DNA of 64,000 nt from Rhyacophila brunnea. Lineage: Eukaryota; Arthropoda; Insecta; Trichoptera; Rhyacophilidae. Positions within the stretch are counted from its first letter, which is position 1. Every line of letters starts with the position of its first letter. The DNA lies in contig JAGYXB010000509.1 in assembly GCA_022495005.1 (NCBI GenBank), forward strand, positions 2,046,001 to 2,110,000, in the 5' to 3' direction. The position numbers were made by a program, and so were the translations under genes. The notes below the pieces were generated by a model that saw nothing but the letters and a program-made list of their open reading frames with translations, ran no database searches and was not told the origin of the DNA. Shown here one piece after another: positions 1 through 10,739 of the stretch.

Positions 1-439
1 AAACGATACAACACAATGAATAGTGTTATACATCAGTTACAATAGTGCAAAAATTCACGAAACCATCACATGCACAATTCTTCAACTCATTTCTCGGAAG
101 GCGAGGTCAAGTGTGAGTAACGCGAGCACGCAAGTGAAATTTTACGTCGAACGGCATCACTATATCCGTCCCGCTCTATTGCGTGCCAAAGTATTAAGTA
201 ACCAAATAAAGAAAATAACAAAAAAAAAAAAATATATATATCTATCAGTAGATAAGGGTTCAATTATGAATCATCGATTAATACATTTTGAATATTTTTA
301 ATTAAGTTTAATTATTTTAATTTTAATGTTTAATGTTAATTTTATTTTATTCTAGATGTAGGAATATAACATTCTTACATAATTATAAGCCATCTTAGAA
401 GTATACATATTCGAAGTAACATCAGCTTAGACTAAATCA

Positions 440-600
440 ATTGCTGCCTGGAATTGATTCTTTTCATCAGGCCTAAAATATTATATGGATCTTGGCTGCC
501 TCAGGTCAAGGTTTTTAACTTTAGGTGGTACCATGTCTTTCTTTATGGTACTATATAGTACAGGGTTTTATTACCGGCGAGATCGCATTATGAAATTAGA
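440..600 (-). repeat. Fragment of the tRNA-derived SINE family, antisense
   Basis: Read on the minus strand this contains GAGGCAGCCAAGATCC, the 3' tail motif shared by the SINE copies at 34.2 and 54.3 kb (GGGCAGCCAAGATTC, GGCGGCCAAGATCC). The tRNA-like head is not recognisable here, so this is probably a 5'-truncated or decayed copy. Confidence 0.4.
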
Positions 601-741
601 AATAATCTAAAATGGCGATAATTTTAAAATTATTGGGGTGACGTTGAACAGAGAACGGATAAAAGTTTTATGTGATAATACACGCATAACTGACAGCAGT
701 GTGAGAAGGGAGGCTATATTTAATATTAAGCTATTGAGGCT

Positions 742-1548
742 TTGAATGTTAACAGTCATCAAACAACCAACACGGGTAGTACCCATACCGTATTGTGTAC
801 CAAAACAATAGAAGTATTAAATATATTAACGAGCTCTAGCAACATAAGCAGAGAAATAAAAAGAAGGCCGCCCGCGCTAACTAACGGTGATATAACATCA
901 CCAATTCCATTGACGTCAGGCGTTACAGCTACAATCATTAGCAATAACTATTGTTTGTACTTTTGTTTTGCACTTCAATCACACAACCCGACTCTCAATA
1001 GACTTAGTTATATGACAAACCCTGACGGCTGTGTAAAAATGTGTACTAGCCACTTGTTTAATCTATTAGGCTGTATCCAAACATACAATTTTAACCAACA
1101 ACCTAGAACTATAGCAGCATGACTTCGAAAAGAGACCCATAGATGGCGCGGCCCATTGACTGGACACCGTAAGCGCTATGTAGACAGATTAGGATTTAAC
1201 TCTATCATGACTCCGTAATTGATATCTCTCACAGTCTTACAGCGAGTCAGTTTAGTCTGATTAGCTCTGATCCATTTGATCATACATGTCCTCTTTTTTG
1301 AGACTAAGCACCTTACACTATCGAGATTCATTTAAAGTGATAAATGTGGTATCTAGTTGTCAAATGTGATACCTACCTGAACCTTTGGTAAGTTTATTTA
1401 GTTATTTGGTCGAGCAAGTCATCTTATCTTATTAATCTGTTTTCCTGTACCGTTTGAAGTATTCTCTGTTATTGTTGGTTAATCTCTGTGAACTCGGAAT
1501 AAATACTAAAACCGGAAGTGTTTCTATTAATTTTATAACTAAAACATA
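742..1548. other. Intergenic or intronic AT-rich sequence, nothing supported
   Basis: An open frame of 126 codons at 742-1122 (+) has no splice site, domain or codon bias to support it. The stretch is probably the intron of the alpha-glucosidase gene. Confidence 0.4.
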
Positions 1549-1551
1549 CTA

Positions 1552-1939
1552 TACTGCCCTTCTACGGAAGAAGGCAGTAACTCGCAAAATTTGTGAAATT
1601 GAGTTATGAATGACATCCGTTAGGTAATTTTGAAAGCTATATATTCTGTTCACTTTAAAATCAGTATTATCACTAAAATTCCGTTAAAATATTTAGTGAA
1701 AAAATAGACATCTTCTAAAATAATACATTTTTTTTAGCAAAAAGGCACTAATTGCACATATTCATTGCAGTTACTGCTTGTTCATTATTACTTTGTTTGT
1801 ATTTTAACTTCTTACTAATAAAAATTACCACCGTTTTTTATTAATTCACAGTACTAAAGTTTGAAAAAAAACACATTGTGTCATTTATCTCGAAAGTGTG
1901 TGAGAGTTAGTTACTGCCTTCTTCCTAAGAAGGGCAGTA
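1552..1939. mobile_element. MITE with hairpin ends, TA target duplication, in the glucosidase intron
   Basis: Both ends read TACTGCC..., are inverted copies of each other, and each is itself a palindrome: TACTGCCCTTCT, a short loop, then AAGAAGGCAGTA at the left, and the matching hairpin at the right. TA lies outside each end (1550-1551 and 1940-1941), as in Tc1/mariner-type insertions. The interior is AT-rich and non-coding. About 27-30 bp of similar sequence (aagtgtttctat ... aactaaaa) flanks the element on both sides (about 1516-1546 and 1967-1993). It sits about 110 bp before the splice acceptor of the alpha-glucosidase exon. Confidence 0.7.
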
Positions 1940-2048
1940 TAACTGGCGACCAACGTGGGCCCAAAGTGTTTCTATGTTATAAATAACTAAAAACCATCAT
2001 ATAAAACTTAATTATTATAGTCATTAGAATATTTTTTTGTTTATACAG

Positions 2049-2189
2049 GTCATTGGCGTCAAATGATTCCTACGTTGTTGTCATAAATTTGACCAATAAA
2101 AAAGACAAAGTTGATTTGAGCTACTTCGACAATCTCGCCGATGAATTATATGTGGTCGAAAGGAGTATCATGTCGACAAAAGAAATAAA
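2049..2189 (+). CDS. Alpha-glucosidase (GH13 maltase/sucrase type), penultimate coding exon
   Basis: This exon encodes about 46 residues with the pattern SNDSYVVVINLTNKK, then DLSYFDNLADELYVVERSI. That is the C-terminal beta-sandwich domain found after the catalytic barrel in insect GH13 alpha-glucosidases, which hydrolyse sucrose and maltose in the gut. The acceptor AG is at 2047-2048 and a strong donor (gtaagaa) starts at 2190. The first base completes a codon from an upstream exon and the last two bases (AA) are completed by the next exon. The catalytic exons are not in the window: 1-2048 shows no continuation, so they must lie to the left. The family call rests on the domain pattern; substrate preference cannot be read from this exon. 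Confidence 0.85.
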
Positions 2190-2407
2190 GTAAGAAATTT
2201 TTCTTTATCTGACATTTATATAACATAACACTTATAGCTTACATCTATGTAAGTTTTTTTTATTTCTTCCACAAAACTTAGCATTTATTATAACCGAATT
2301 CATCTTGGATGAACATTGTCAACATTTTTACAACACAATATTCATAATAATTAACTATTTCTTTTATTCAACGAATAATTCACAAGATTTAAGAATATAT
2401 CATTCTG

Positions 2408-2740
2408 ATTATTGAACATATATAATTTTGAAAAACACTTTCTGAGAGAGTATATTATAACCAATAGAAAAAATCTTTTTTGAAAAAAGTAAGCCACCCC
2501 GGCCGGGAATCGAACCCTACATCTCCTGAGTTTACGCCCCATCCGTCGCATTTAAACAATATGCTACGGCGTGACATACTAATTGCGACAAATTTCAACT
2601 ATTGGTCAATTTTAATACATACTCATCAGCGTTCTTCCAAATCGCTGATGAGTAGGTACTTTTTTCAAAAATGATTTTTTCTATTGGTTATAATATACTC
2701 TCTCAGAAAGTGTTTTTCAAAATTATATATGTACAATATT
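2408..2740 (-). mobile_element. Fold-back element with antisense tRNA-like core (copy 1)
   Basis: Two near-identical arms of about 84 bp (2408-2491 and 2657-2740) are inverted copies of each other. Between them, on the minus strand, is a tRNA-like sequence with a perfect B box GGTTCGATTCC inside CCGGCCGGGG pairing ends and a weaker A box upstream. The core also has an 11-bp inner hairpin (ACTCATCAGCG / CGCTGATGAGT). Shorter relatives occur at 4.05, 22.1 and 44.4 kb. It lies in the last intron of the alpha-glucosidase gene. The structure suggests a SINE caught in, or evolved into, a palindromic element. Confidence 0.65.
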
Positions 2741-3481
2741 TATAATATTTACTCATACAATTTTACATATTATTATAATATTTACATACCGATACCCCCC
2801 AGTTCAATAGGGGAACAACTCATAAAACCTTGTTCCAAGATAATGGCGTTTGAATTTTTTGCAGTAATTCTCATTTTAATTTTAAAGCCTTGATTTCGAT
2901 GAAAGTGCATGTTTTTTATATTTAATTTAGTGGAATTCATCAATGCACAATGAAATTGTACATTTTAATAAAGAGTAAACCAATAAATTTGATTATATAA
3001 CGGAATTACTGATTAATGTCAGAAAGGGTTATTCGATTTTATGACACATTAAAGAAATTTTTGATTATTTTTTTTAATGAATTATAAAGAAAAGATTATT
3101 CTACATCGAATGGCATTCTTAACTCAAAACCCTTAAATTTTGAGTTGTTCCCCTATTGATACACAAAACTCCTTCAAGATGAATCGATTAAATCATAAGA
3201 TTTCACACTAAGCATGGATAATAAAAAAATATACTTATTGATGAGTTTTTGATTTGATTTAGGGATTCTGGTTTTGTTTTGTGTACGTGGTAATTATTAA
3301 TGTGTATGTAATCATGTATCAGTCAATAATGATCTTTTCCAGCAATTTTTATTTTTATAAAACCCAGTCTTTTCATCAAGTATTTTAATAGTGAAATAAT
3401 AATAAGCACAATATAATAATTTCATAAAAAACTCATGCATCTTAATGATTTATTACAAAATAATTTGTTTGATTTTTTCAG

Positions 3482-3617
3482 TCAGGTAATACCATTATGG
3501 ATATTACAATTGGAAGCATTCGAATCAGTCGTATTAAGATCACCCAACAATGGAGCAAGTCAACTGGCGTCAGGATTACTACTGATGATGGCATGTGTTC
3601 TAATTAAATTGATGTAA
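3482..3617 (+). CDS. Alpha-glucosidase, terminal exon with likely GPI-anchor signal
   Basis: The acceptor is gattttttcag ending at 3481. The first base joins the AA left by the upstream exon to give Asn, and the frame continues QVIPLWILQLEAFESVVL to a TAA at 3615-3617. The tail is a small-residue stretch (SPNNGAS) followed by a hydrophobic run (LASGLLLMMACVLIKLM) that ends at the stop with no cytoplasmic tail. This is the layout of a GPI-attachment signal with the cleavage site near N/G/A. Gut alpha-glucosidases anchored to the apical membrane this way are known in insects. A second AG two codons downstream would give an immediate stop, so 3482 is preferred. The intron is 1292 nt and holds a fold-back element. 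Confidence 0.85.
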
Positions 3618-3732
3618 AATTAAATTTTACTTAATTAATAAGATTAGTAAGATATTTTAAGATTGTATATTATAATACGATTTATATTGATTTTAATGAC
3701 AGTGTGTATTTGAATAGTAAATCATAACTCTG

Positions 3733-3738
3733 AATAAA
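3733..3738 (+). terminator. Poly(A) signal AATAAA of the alpha-glucosidase gene
   Basis: A canonical AATAAA hexamer lies 116 nt after the TAA stop codon, followed by a T-rich stretch. Being the first good hexamer downstream, it is the likely 3' end signal of the transcript. Confidence 0.6.
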
Positions 3739-4045
3739 CGATTTAATAATACTATTATTGTTTTTTTTTCTATTAGGCCTTGTAATAGTGTTTATTAATT
3801 ATTGTTTCTATTTTTAAATCATATAAATATTTTACATTGTACTGTATACAATAATATTGATAAAATAATTCTAATTAAATACATACGTCGATCGTCGTTT
3901 CTTCATTGTATTGGAAATATGCCTTAAGACAGGATTGATTGAAAAAAATGATAATTTGAGGTAGTCGTGGGATTCAACTTTACGAAACTCGCATAGTAGT
4001 CGATCGTGCTAATTCCCATTTAAATATTAATGTTATAAAACCATT

Positions 4046-4215
4046 TCTTTTATTCAACGAATAATTTACAATATTTGAGAATGTACATTTTATATTATAT
4101 TGAACATACAAAACTTGAAAATACCTTCCCCTTCCATTGGGCGTTGTATTTTTTTCAAATGTCATTTTTTTATAGTACCTAGGTGTATATATATATTTGA
4201 GGTATTTTCAAGTTA
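4046..4215. mobile_element. Fold-back element, copy 2 (no tRNA-like core)
   Basis: The left arm (tattcaacgaataatttaca ... ttgaaaatacctt) matches the outer left arm of the copy at 2.4 kb. The right end (gaggtattttcaagttatgt) is its inverted partner. The core is only a few tens of bases and lacks the tRNA-like B box, so this copy looks internally deleted. Confidence 0.5.
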
Positions 4216-4240
4216 TGTAGGTATGTAAAGTAGTAATAAG

Positions 4241-5187
4241 CAGGGCTTTTTTTATAAAGACAAAGGTGCCGGAACTCACTTCTTGCCAAATTTCTTACCT
4301 ACTGAAAAAAATTATATTCAAATATCATTTAAATTTTTTTCCTATACGACGAAGCGCATAAAAAATTAAACAAACAAACATAATATACAAATAAACAACT
4401 CAAGTTGTAAAAAATAAAATTGTAAAAACATCATAGATTTGATTAAAAGTATATAGTGATTTCCATGTCCCCCATATCCGGAAGCAGGCCCCCAGTCCAG
4501 GATCTTTGACGGCCCCCCTCCCTATCACTAAGGTTAAAGGCAGTGTGACGCTCTATAGTAGCGTTTTTCAAATGGTATTCCAGGTAAAATTAAGGGTATT
4601 CAGTGTAACAACAAACATTAACCAAAAAATGCAATTACACAACCACTTGTGATGTGCGTTTATCTCACTTATCTGGTCAATTCTCAAGGCTAGAGCCCTG
4701 TCAGTCCCCCCTTTGTGGAAAAATATAGTGATTTCTAAAGTTCAGTCCAATTTTCGTCTGGCAAATCGTCTTGATTCCTTTTCTTTGTGTTAGAGTTTAT
4801 GGCCGAATGTCACTAAATGACCCCCGATCAACGTATTTTGAAGGATCAAAAAATGTCAAAGGTGGTCCGATGAGTTTGATTAAAAAAAGTTTCGAAACTG
4901 TTTTGGTCTTCAACGAAGCTCTTATTGGAGTAATAATTAGATTCATTTGCGAAAATTCGCGTTCACATTCACTTGCAGAAATGGTAACAGAATTCAATGC
5001 ATATATCAAACGCGATAGTTTTTCAGATGCCTTTGTCTCTTCGTATGGGATAATTCAGGAAAATTAGCTTGTAGGTACTATGTAAGCGCGAACATTGTTT
5101 CGTCTAATTGCTTTTGAAACATTAAAAATGCCATGAAAAAAGGTACCGGAACGCCGTTCCACCGCGTTACATTACAAAAAAGCTCTA
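4241..5187 (-). mobile_element. Decayed hAT-superfamily transposon
   Basis: The left end CAGGGCTTTTTT and the right end ...AAAAAAGCTCTA are imperfect inverted repeats. Subterminal GGTGCCGGAAC and its counterpart (ggtaccggaac, then gttccaccgcg) lie near both ends. The interior holds a minus-strand transposase fragment. No clear 8-bp target duplication is left. The element sits between the glucosidase 3' end and the THAP exon. Confidence 0.65.
4797..5009 (-). pseudogene. hAT transposase, C-terminal dimerisation region (fragment)
   Basis: The minus-strand frame reads VTISASECEREFSQMNLI, then TPIRASLKT and LIKLIGPPLTFF. This is the conserved C-terminal dimerisation motif of hAT transposases of the KIAA1586/ZNF862-like type (S-A-x-C-E-R-x-F-S-x-M-N, then the GPPL-x-x-F block). 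About 70 codons remain and the upstream DDE and RNase H-like parts are not recognisable. It is a fossil of the element around it. Confidence 0.75.
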
Positions 5188-5189
5188 GA

Positions 5190-6419
5190 CTATATATCTA
5201 CCATCATAAATTGGCATTTCAGTGAGGGCGCTAGTATGACATTGAGAATATTAAAAAAACTAGCAAAAAAATGGTAATTTATAATTTTTATTGGTAGTAG
5301 ATTTCTGTACAAATATTATGCAATCCATAATTCGAGAAACATGTTGTAAAATTAAATGGCATTTGTAACCAATTTATCCTCGATAGAAAATTTTAGTTTC
5401 AAATTCGACCGGCTGCCAACTTACGATGGTAGATCTTTAATAAGTAATACAATCCATTTGTTGACACATTTAATTATCATCTGAATCCCACCTTATGTGG
5501 AAAAGATCTATAAATCAGGAGGGAAATAATACAAGTTTTTCATTTAACGTAGTCTAACTAATAAATTGAATGCAGATTCTCTAAGATCTGTGAAGTAATA
5601 TATTATTTAGAGGTAAAAGGTTCATGACGAGTGAATTAGGAGGCCATAATGAAACACGATAGCTGACCGCGTAATTGCCCGTCCAAACCCCCCTTCCTAT
5701 CTCAACCCTCGTCGCACCCACCCACTGACACCAACTTCTTCTTGTTGTTGATAGATGGCCAGCGACAGCAGTAATTAATTAATAATTAAATGTTATATGA
5801 GAAGGTTGAAAGAAATAATCGGAAATTAATTTTGCGATAATGCCACACTATTTCATTATTATGAAGCTATATAATACTAAACTGGTTCTGAACTGGTTTC
5901 AATACTTACATAAATAATTATTAGATTTTTTGTCAACGTATCCAAGTATATAATATATTATAGTTTTGCTGTAAATCTTTTTTAATAAGTAATTATAATA
6001 ACAACATTTTTGTGGTTAGTGATTGAATATACTATATTTCTATATTTTTCACTTCTGTCATCTCTAGAGAATAAAACAATATATACTATCAGTATATCTT
6101 TGGTGTTTGCATCTAATATTCATACAATATAAATTATATAAATGTTTATACCTGAGAACCAGACTGTTGCTACCAAGGCTTGAACAAAAACGATGCATAA
6201 GTGTGAGTGAGAAAGTATTCGGCACCTTTATAATCTCTGCAACACGCGCTAGAGTAAGATAAAAGCTTTACAGATGTGGGAGATGGTTTGCTACGGTGTA
6301 GCCGCCAAATCTTACTTTATTGCTTAACTAAGCGTCGATAACCGTGTTGCTAAAATTGCTATTTTTTGTGTTAAACATAAAGTCGGTGGTAAATATTTTT
6401 AGTTAATTAAGTAGAAAAG
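5190..6419. other. Region between hAT fossil and THAP exon
   Basis: Mostly AT-rich. A C-rich patch at 5.68-5.76 kb (ccgtccaaaccccccttcct) and the 6.2-6.4 kb stretch just before the THAP ATG are less AT-rich; the latter may contain the promoter and 5' leader. No frame is supported. Confidence 0.35.
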
Positions 6420-6490
6420 ATGGTTTTGTGTGTTGCATTAAAATGTGGTAGCCGTACTGATAAGAAAGAAGATGGTATTACGTTTCATAG
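6420..6490 (+). CDS. THAP-domain protein, first coding exon
   Basis: ATG at 6420 opens MVLCVALKCGSR..., then GITFHR, ending at a strong donor (gtaagtt from 6491). The start M-V-x-C-x-A-x-x-C and the later F-H-R are the beginning of a THAP zinc finger (C2CH DNA-binding domain), whose first two Cys ligands are at residues 4 and 9. The exon is 71 nt and leaves phase 2, so the next exon should add one base and then code for F-P. No convincing next exon was found, so the intron is long or the gene is broken. THAP domains occur in host transcription regulators and in P-element transposases; this exon alone cannot tell which. Confidence 0.65.
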
Positions 6491-6669
6491 GTAAGTTGAT
6501 ACATGTTCGTGATAATTTATTTGTATATTATTATATATTTTAATATCAAGTGACCGTGTTTCTTTAAAATAACTTAAATTATGGATATTTTTACCTAATG
6601 GTTGCATTTTGACCGCTTAAAAATACTATGTAACGTAAAAAAATAGAAAAATATATTTTAATTCTGAGC

Positions 6670-6830
6670 GTCTAGTGCGAGCACTTTGGGCGAGCACTAG
6701 CGAAATGGTCTATGGTCTCGAACATTTGAATACGAATGCGTTCGCTCGCCCAAAAACCAAACGCACGGCATGCAGCTTCATTTAGCAATGCAATGGGTGG
6801 CGTCTAGATGTATCTATAGTCTAAGGTTGC
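6670..6830. repeat. GC-richer patch with inverted TTTGGGCGAGC motif
   Basis: TTTGGGCGAGC and its complement GCTCGCCCAAA face each other about 50 bp apart, and tctagatgtatctatagtct follows. The patch stands out from the AT-rich surroundings and looks like a small decayed repeat. No coding frame is supported. Confidence 0.3.
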
Positions 6831-7537
6831 CACTTATTATCGTGGCATAAATCGCAGCCCATATTTACAACTTACTTATTATACTCATTGTTTTCATCCA
6901 GATATTTTAATCAATTAAGGAATAACTGTACAACCGTGTTTGCAAAAGTTAGTTACCCGTAACCATGAAAGCGTCAAGAATTGCACTAGTATGACCGCTA
7001 TATCTTCATCAAAGCAGTAATTTATAAAAAAAATATCATCAAATCATTACCCCCCCCCCCACCACAAGTACAGTGTATCCGTGAGATAAATCGTACTAGT
7101 TGTGCGAGCGCGTGAACACGAAACCAGCATTGCGCGCCGCCACTCAGCATTAAAGGTTAGTGCCTGGATTGAATCCCTGTGTGACTGCCCTCCCCCAGAA
7201 TCTAAATCATCCTTCCTACAGTCTACTAAAAAGCGCCGCCACTTTAAATTATCTCCAAAATTTAATATGTTTCATACTTTAATGTCAATTAAAATTTTCG
7301 AGTTCCTTACTGACTACATCTCTATTTAACTCATTTATTACATAATATTAAAATATCATTATGTCATTAAGAAGAACGTATGTATTATCTATAAAGTGTT
7401 TAAAAAGAAATGATTAAAGTTGACAAAATATGTTGCTTACCATAAGAATGAAGGAATCAAAGTATCTTAATAAAGTTACTTACAATTTTAAATAGTGCAA
7501 AACATAGTATTAAATTAATCAATATCTATAAGCATTG

Positions 7538-7540
<3 letters not shown>

Positions 7541-7573
<33 letters not shown>
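7541..7573. repeat. (TA)n microsatellite
   Basis: About 16 perfect TA units. Shorter TA runs occur at 9.33, 10.09, 13.09 and 17.23 kb. Confidence 0.9.
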
Positions 7574-7576
<3 letters not shown>

Positions 7577-8009
7577 AAACAGTGACATTATCTAGAAAAT
7601 TTTACGTAAAAAATGGACTTCAATATTTTGTATTTTTGTTTTAAGTAATATTGCAGTTATTTCTAAAAGTATATCAATAATCCATTATTTAATACTTTCT
7701 GTAAAAAGTGCTGTTTTGATTTTTTCTTCAATGGCTTTATAATCTGACGTGAATCTTGGTTGCCCATGAGAATAAGATTTAAGTAATTTTTTGAACTTAT
7801 TACGATTTACTAATTGCATATGTTACCATGCGGCCATATCAGGCGCCATTTTGAATAATACGTTAATTAAATATGAAACATCTCCAATATGAGTTGACAA
7901 CATAATTAATATTTCAAGCACAGTCATTGACCAATGCCATTTTAATTATTGCTTGTTAAGCCTACGATAACAAGCTGATACTAGTAGGCGTTACTGTGCT
8001 GTGGTGAAA

Positions 8010-8170
8010 ATGGGGTGTTGGGGAAATGGCTCGGGCCTACAGCGTCGCGACGCCTTGGGGACGCGAGGGGCGACGCGGCGCCAGCACAACCGAAGGAAAC
8101 AAACATTATGTCAGTCGTATTTGATTCGCACGCACTTTGATTGCACCTCTACTGGCGTCTACTTTGCCTA
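8010..8170. other. GC-rich island with short open frames
   Basis: About 100 bp are strongly GC-rich (TCGCGACGCC, GACGCGGCGCC), in sharp contrast to the surroundings. One + frame is open for 53 codons from the ATG at 8010 (starting MGCWGNGSGLQRRD), and a shorter overlapping frame starts at 8026. Neither resembles a known family. It could be a CpG-rich promoter or 5' exon, or the end of a mobile element. No splice structure decides between these. Confidence 0.35.
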
Positions 8171-8383
8171 AGCAGCTTGCCTTCTGGGTAGGCTTTTGAA
8201 CTTCCGTATGATTTTATTATTATATTTATGACAACTCTTAGATAAATATTGTACCTACATACAAATGAAAATAATGTTGTTTACTATCCATGTTCATTGT
8301 ATGGAATGATACTTTGAAAGTACAATAGCATAAACCGAAATGATTTAGATCGAGTTTTATTTAGTATTTAAAAAATCGGTGTG

Positions 8384-8747
8384 TGTACGCGCGTTAAAAG
8401 TTATACTTCTTTGGCGTAACAAAACAAAAACAAAACTTGTGATTACTAGATTCTTTGACTAGATCTTAATTATCTTGTTAAATTACACACTCAAGAAAAA
8501 GGATCGCTTATTGGAACGCCTTTGGTTTATTTCTATACACGTTAACTTATGTTACTAAATTATATATTGGTTTCTCGTTGTTTTTATTTTTAAAGTACCA
8601 ACTTTATCTCTGACGTTTAATCGTTTGTTTACCTAAAGAATTGCAAATGGCCGACAATTATAAATTCGCTGCCTAGGCAACGGAACAATTCTAAACTATA
8701 ATATTATACTGTATATTTGTCAGGATTGCAGTATCATGCTGTGGCGT
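8384..8747 (+). repeat. Dispersed repeat, copy 1 of 2
   Basis: This 364-bp stretch aligns along nearly its whole length with 41471-41794 in the same orientation. Shared blocks include tgtacgcgcgtta, agttatacttctttgg, ttggtttatttctatacac and ggaacaattctaaactataa. The copies differ by substitutions and small indels, so they are old. No ORF and no clear terminal repeat. Superfamily unknown. Confidence 0.7.
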
Positions 8748-8830
8748 AAAAGCAATGCGTTCAGCTGATAACCGAACAATCGGTGGTTCGAATCCAATCG
8801 ATTGCGTTTTTTTCGTGTGAAAAAAATAAA
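8748..8830 (+). repeat. tRNA-like SINE head
   Basis: A perfect Pol III B box GGTTCGAATCC lies at 8785-8795, preceded by a tRNA-like upstream half (gcgttcagctgataaccg) and followed by pairing bases and a T/A-rich tail. It abuts the dispersed repeat. It could also be a degraded tRNA gene, but no full cloverleaf is evident. Confidence 0.45.
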
Positions 8831-10697
8831 TTATGTGTTACATGTCACACGCCAACAATACACTCATACAATAGCTTATGGATTTTTTTTTGATAATAGC
8901 ATTAAACATATATAAAAGTGTAGGTTTGTAAATATTTAATATCTAATAGGTTGAATATGTACAAATAAGCCTTCATTGAGTAGTTGATATATTCAGGCTG
9001 ATGATGATGAGATACACAAAGTAAACGTTTATATTCAATTTTATATCAATTCATGTATTTAACAGTGTGTATTTTTGTATAGAATTTTTAAATATAAAGG
9101 TTTGCAATAATTAACCATTATTAGGTCAATCATTTGGGGCTACGTTTTCAATCTAAAAACACAATAATTTGAATGAAAAACATGTCTAATAAGGCACACA
9201 ACATATAAGAAAGGTAAAATATAAAAAAAAAACTTGGTTGGCACGCACTCATAGGGGCCGAGTTGGTAAAGTGGCTGACTACCAACATGATTCGGTGTTG
9301 GGCAAAAAATGCACATTGTTTTTCGATATATATATATTATGTATATATATAATATATAGTTACTTTATCCAGTGCAATGACTCGATGGGTTGGGTGAATA
9401 ATTATCAATCATTATTTCGATACTACCCTGATTCTATAAATAAACAAAACAAAACTTAACGGTTTTCAGTTAACGGTTGCCATTTTTTGGTGTATAAAAA
9501 TCATTTTTTTTATAATTCAGTCAAAAAAATAAGCCAACAATTTCTTGAATACTCATTAAATGAAATAACCTTTATATTGAAAAAAATAGTTTATGAATAA
9601 CTATTTTGATTAATCATTAATTCAGTCATTTACGGAAATCCCTGGGTGAAATCCTCAAAATCATGATTTATTTTAAAAAAACTTGTAATACGAATTTGTG
9701 GGTTATTATTAGAACTTTAGAACTAGGTTTTTTGAATCGTTTCCGCCAGAACTGTGGTAACGATTTTCAAAAAGAGAATGCTCAAATGTTCTTTATAGGA
9801 GCGAAAATGGTAATACTGGCTTTGTTACAAAAATACACGGGTGCGTTCAATATTTTGTGGTATTGACTTTTATTATCTTCTCAGTTATGTTTCAAGTCAA
9901 CTATAATAGAAAAAATATGTTAGATTGGATTGAGGCTCTATCGGTAGGTGAGAGCTGTTTCTTGATAATGTGACTTCGAATTGGTATGTGACTAGTTTTG
10001 TTTATGTGGATTTTTCTTGTATATCTACAGCTTATACCCTATCGTCAGAATAATGAATTCATCAGAAAATGTGTATGTTTTATATATATATATAATACTA
10101 TACTATATATATATAATTGCACACAACATTATTTTGGTCGTATAAAACAATATAAATATTCCAATACAAATATTTGTCTCCCACTATAAATTTTCTGGGA
10201 CATATTTATAAAGTAATTACGTATATTAATAAACTGTTTTTATAAGAAAAGATATATTTTCAATTTACTAAATGCAATTAAAATTTTATTTTTATTTGAA
10301 AATAAATTTACAAAGAGAAAACTTTTTTATATGAACTGAGCACTTTCTGAGATGTTTAAAATTGAAAATTTACAGTTTAAATCTAGTCAAGTAAACAAAC
10401 AACGAATTAGGCTTTGAATCAGAGATATAAAAGATTTGCATAAAGCTATTATTCATTTTGTTTTGCTGCTCTTTTTATATGGTGTGTTACAGATGTTTTC
10501 TCTGCTTGTATAGGTTTAACGAAGGATTTATTATAAGATATAAAGTAACAAAAACCGATCCTTACATTAAGATACATATTTTGTAAAAAAAATGTACACC
10601 AAAAATAATGATACTATTATATACTAATACAAATATGACGTATGTATCATATTAATTTTAAAAGTTAAATATGCATTTATAAAATTACTTAAATTAC

Positions 10698-10738
10698 CTT
10701 AACCTCCACTCTTGGGTTGATTAAAGCGAAGAACTCAC
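10698..10738 (-). CDS. Second coding exon (41-nt microexon) of the unnamed minus-strand gene
   Basis: On the minus strand a pyrimidine-rich acceptor (ttttctctttttctag) precedes 41 nt that end at a donor (gtaattt). Two bases complete the codon left open by the 15.86-16.12 kb exon, giving Gly. The exon then reads EFFALINPRVEVK and ends in phase 0. The other frames hit stops at once. The phase match, the good acceptor and the peptide make this more than chance, but no later exon was found between here and the left edge. I do not recognise the peptide. Confidence 0.5.
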
Positions 10739-10739
10739 C

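Noticed and set aside
742..1122. 126-codon open frame, + strand
   Set aside because: No domain, no splice signals in phase and unremarkable composition. It lies in the presumed glucosidase intron.
3435..3481. Start of the terminal glucosidase frame at the ATG 3435
   Set aside because: These bases are intron read-through; the acceptor at 3480-3481 and phase match fix the exon start at 3482.
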